NCBI RefSeq assembly: GCF_022846435.1
Contig: NZ_AP025627.1
Location: forward strand, 3,134,001-3,198,000
Length of the DNA: 64,000 nt
Reading direction: 5' to 3'
Source: Parageobacillus sp. KH3-4
GTDB lineage: Bacteria > Bacillota > Bacilli > Bacillales > Anoxybacillaceae
Shown piece by piece: positions 62,578-64,000 of this stretch. The translations under genes and the position numbers were made by a program. Positions within the stretch are counted from its first letter, which is position 1, and every line of letters starts with the position of its first letter. A model generated the notes under the pieces. That model ran no database searches. It saw nothing but the letters and a program-made list of their open reading frames with translations, and was not told the DNA's origin.

Positions 62578-63360
62578 ATGCAATTAACTTGGAAACCATT
62601 GATAACCGCCGCCATTGTAATCGCTCTAGCGTCAGGGTGTGGAACGAAAGAAACAAGTGAAGTAAAACAGACAAATCCTTCTAATAATGACGCAGGCCAA
62701 ACAGAAACTGCACAATCCGACACAAACACAAACCAAACGGAAACGCCGCAATCGGACCATACAGGACAATCAGGAACATCACAACCTTCTTCTAAAAACG
62801 AAAGCAGCTCCTCGGAAAACGGCGCCGCTAACGCAGGAGAAAGCAAACAACAAGAAGCGCGCCCTTCCGAAATGCAATTATCTTATATGGCTGATGGAAA
62901 AGAAGTGAAAGAAACTGCCACTTTAAAAACAAGCGATAACCAAGGGTTTTCTTTATATGTGCTAAAAGGTTGGGAACTTGATGCCGAAGAGCCGCATTCC
63001 GATGTGTTGCTGCGCGGTAACAGCTTCATCAGAATCCGCCTTCTTCAAACGGAAGGAAATGAAACAGATTACGCGAAATTAGCAGAAGAACACGCGCAAG
63101 CAGTGTCTTTCGACGCCGTTCGCCAGGATAGCGCAAATCTTCCAGAATCATTGAAAGGAGCTGCTTGGTATACAGCGCACTCGGACAACATGACGGTTCA
63201 TGTCATCGGCACAAGCAAACCTGTTCCTATGCTGGTGATGATTCAAACTCCAAAAGATCAAGAAGAACTTGCGCCTATTTTAGCGATGATCGAAACAATA
63301 CAGAAAACGAATTCGGCTAAGCCGGGCGAAGAAGCAGCGTCAACCAGCTCGTCCAATTAA
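62578..63360 (+). CDS. Lipoprotein with Ser/Thr/Gln/Asn-rich linker
   Basis: 260 residues. Lipobox ALASGC with lipid-attached C21; signal peptide 1-20. A long low-complexity linker (residues 25-95, rich in T, Q, N, S) joins a C-terminal domain (about 105-250) with EGNETDYAKLAEEHAQAVSFDAVR. No family recognised. The linker suggests a surface-exposed protein. ATG 62578 follows AAGGAGGAATGATCG. Confidence 0.8.
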   Translation: MQLTWKPLITAAIVIALASGCGTKETSEVKQTNPSNNDAGQTETAQSDTNTNQTETPQSDHTGQSGTSQPSSKNESSSSENGAANAGESKQQEARPSEMQLSYMADGKEVKETATLKTSDNQGFSLYVLKGWELDAEEPHSDVLLRGNSFIRIRLLQTEGNETDYAKLAEEHAQAVSFDAVRQDSANLPESLKGAAWYTAHSDNMTVHVIGTSKPVPMLVMIQTPKDQEELAPILAMIETIQKTNSAKPGEEAASTSSSN

Positions 63361-63374
63361 ATATTTTTCAAAAA

Positions 63375-63413
63375 ACAAGATCCCGTTTTCATGCAGAAAC
63401 GGGATCTTGTTTG
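63375..63413 (+). terminator. Terminator after the lipoprotein gene
   Basis: ACAAGATCCCGTTT pairs with AAACGGGATCTTGT, then TTGTATAAG. Confidence 0.82.
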
Positions 63414-63926
63414 TATAAGATTGATTATTGTGTAAATTTTCGCTCTTGGTCCAGCGAATTTAGATTTTGGGAAAATCAAATTGCTTTTTACGCAAATTCT
63501 CGGACTCAATCAAAGCAAAGGCAGAGGGTTCACAGTAAACATTATCCTTTAAACTTTTAAGAGGGGGACAAAATTGGTTAGTTTTGTAATCCCCCTCTCA
63601 CCTAAAATCTGATTCCTGCCAAACGGCAGAGTTTGTAATTTTAAAACAACATATTTCATGTCTTTGGTTAACAATTCCAGTCACAGCAAGTCCTTTTGCG
63701 TTTCCGTTACGCTTTTACCGCTGCTTCAGCCTGCTTATCGATCCCCCCATCAACTTTGGCGTTTAACACCCGTTGAATGCATTCCACCCCTTTCTCTTTA
63801 GACCCTAGAGGGTTACCTGGAGAAGGCACGATAGCCTCCCTTTAAAAAATCCCCTAAGGGTGATTTGCCTATCCTTAAATCCAAGCCCAATCAAAAGAAA
63901 ATCTCCTATCATCTGTTCATAGGAGA
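63414..63926. other. Gap without an intact gene
   Basis: About 510 bases. A CCCCC-type hairpin (63559-63599: AGAGGGGG / CCCCCTCT) is present. On the minus strand GTG 63830 behind AGGGAGG opens VPSPGNPLGSKEKGVE; after a one-base shift near 63780, IQRVLNAKVDGGIDKQAEAA follows and stops at 63707, resembling a broken small gene. No RNA gene recognised. Confidence 0.4.
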
Positions 63927-63930
63927 TTAT
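63899..63930 (-). terminator. Terminator of the gene at the right edge
   Basis: AATCTCCTAT-N9-ATAGGAGATT. The stem overlaps the stop codon of the partial gene. Confidence 0.75.
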
Positions 63931-64000
63931 ACAAATTGCTTACTTTCTTCTTTGCGAAAGAACGTTTTCATCGCATGAAATACATCAGATTTTTGTTTGA
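63927..64000 (-). CDS. 3' end of an unidentified gene
   Basis: The minus strand carries an open frame entering at the right edge and reading KQKSDVFHAMKTFFRKEESK then QFV before a TAA stop at 63927. Only the last 23 codons are inside the window. Family not identified from so few residues. Terminator at 63899-63930. Confidence 0.55.
   Translation of the reverse strand, partial: KQKSDVFHAMKTFFRKEESKQFV

Overview
The window looks like a moderately thermophilic Bacillaceae chromosome, most likely Parageobacillus/Geobacillus. The main reasons are an oligo-1,6-glucosidase that from memory is nearly identical to the Parageobacillus thermoglucosidasius enzyme, a cytochrome bd oxidase with a CydS-type 32-residue subunit as in Geobacillus, B. 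subtilis-like gene neighbourhoods (yhcT/yhcU/yhcV types, ywnA/ywnB, dctB-dctS-dctR-dctP) and strong AGGAGG ribosome binding sites. No rRNA, tRNA, CRISPR, phage or insertion sequence was seen. It reads as ordinary core/accessory chromosome, rich in RNA switches and in small, recently broken genes.

Layout. 1-962: 5' part of a CstA-type transporter gene. 1915-5576: adenosylcobalamin riboswitch plus terminator in front of a B12-independent class I ribonucleotide reductase (nrdA-nrdB). 5591-6782: TerC/DUF1232 operon under a yybP-ykoY (Mn2+) riboswitch. 6952-10383: EamA exporter, ABM protein, ECF sigma factor with DUF4179 partner. 10411-10885: SMR exporter under a guanidine-I riboswitch. 11012-15034: VOC dioxygenases, a shattered ywnB-like gene with its Rrf2 regulator (ywnA-like) and an AraC-VOC pair. 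15411-17063: CoA-disulfide reductase/rhodanese. 17275-23529: YbaK, acylating aldehyde dehydrogenase, luciferase-like oxidoreductase, ArsR regulator, Zn alcohol dehydrogenase and a small unknown protein.

23628-29694 is a dense reactive-sulfur island on the minus strand: TauE exporter, several rhodaneses, two TusA proteins, DsrE proteins, glutaredoxin, a rhodanese-persulfide dioxygenase fusion and the regulator CstR. Sixteen-base operator-like palindromes close to ATACCC-N4-GGGTAT sit in front of each sulfur transcription unit and also in front of the distant CoA-disulfide reductase, so they appear to form one persulfide-responsive regulon. Several members are broken (rhodanese 24550-24842, dsrE 26198-26666).

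29848-32427: cytochrome bd operon with two tiny membrane proteins and a Rex-like operator. 32819-34240: spoVR. 34528-37964: arsenic operon (arsR, acr3, arsC, arsM, arsN-like) in which the efflux pump gene acr3 is frameshifted. 38322-49621: DedA protein, YhdB-like, phosphoglucomutase, CBS protein, oligo-1,6-glucosidase, BdbC/thiol-oxidoreductase pair, YhcU, RluA-type pseudouridine synthase, CNNM/CorC membrane protein, YugP-type metallopeptidase and an aldo/keto reductase. 49732-55479: WrbA with a long palindromic operator, then the C4-dicarboxylate uptake system (DctP, frameshifted DctB, DctS/DctR). 55490-64000: LacI regulator, a divergent small membrane protein, a two-component system, a YknXYZ-like ABC exporter, an unknown 90-residue protein, a lipoprotein, and the 3' end of one more gene at the right edge.
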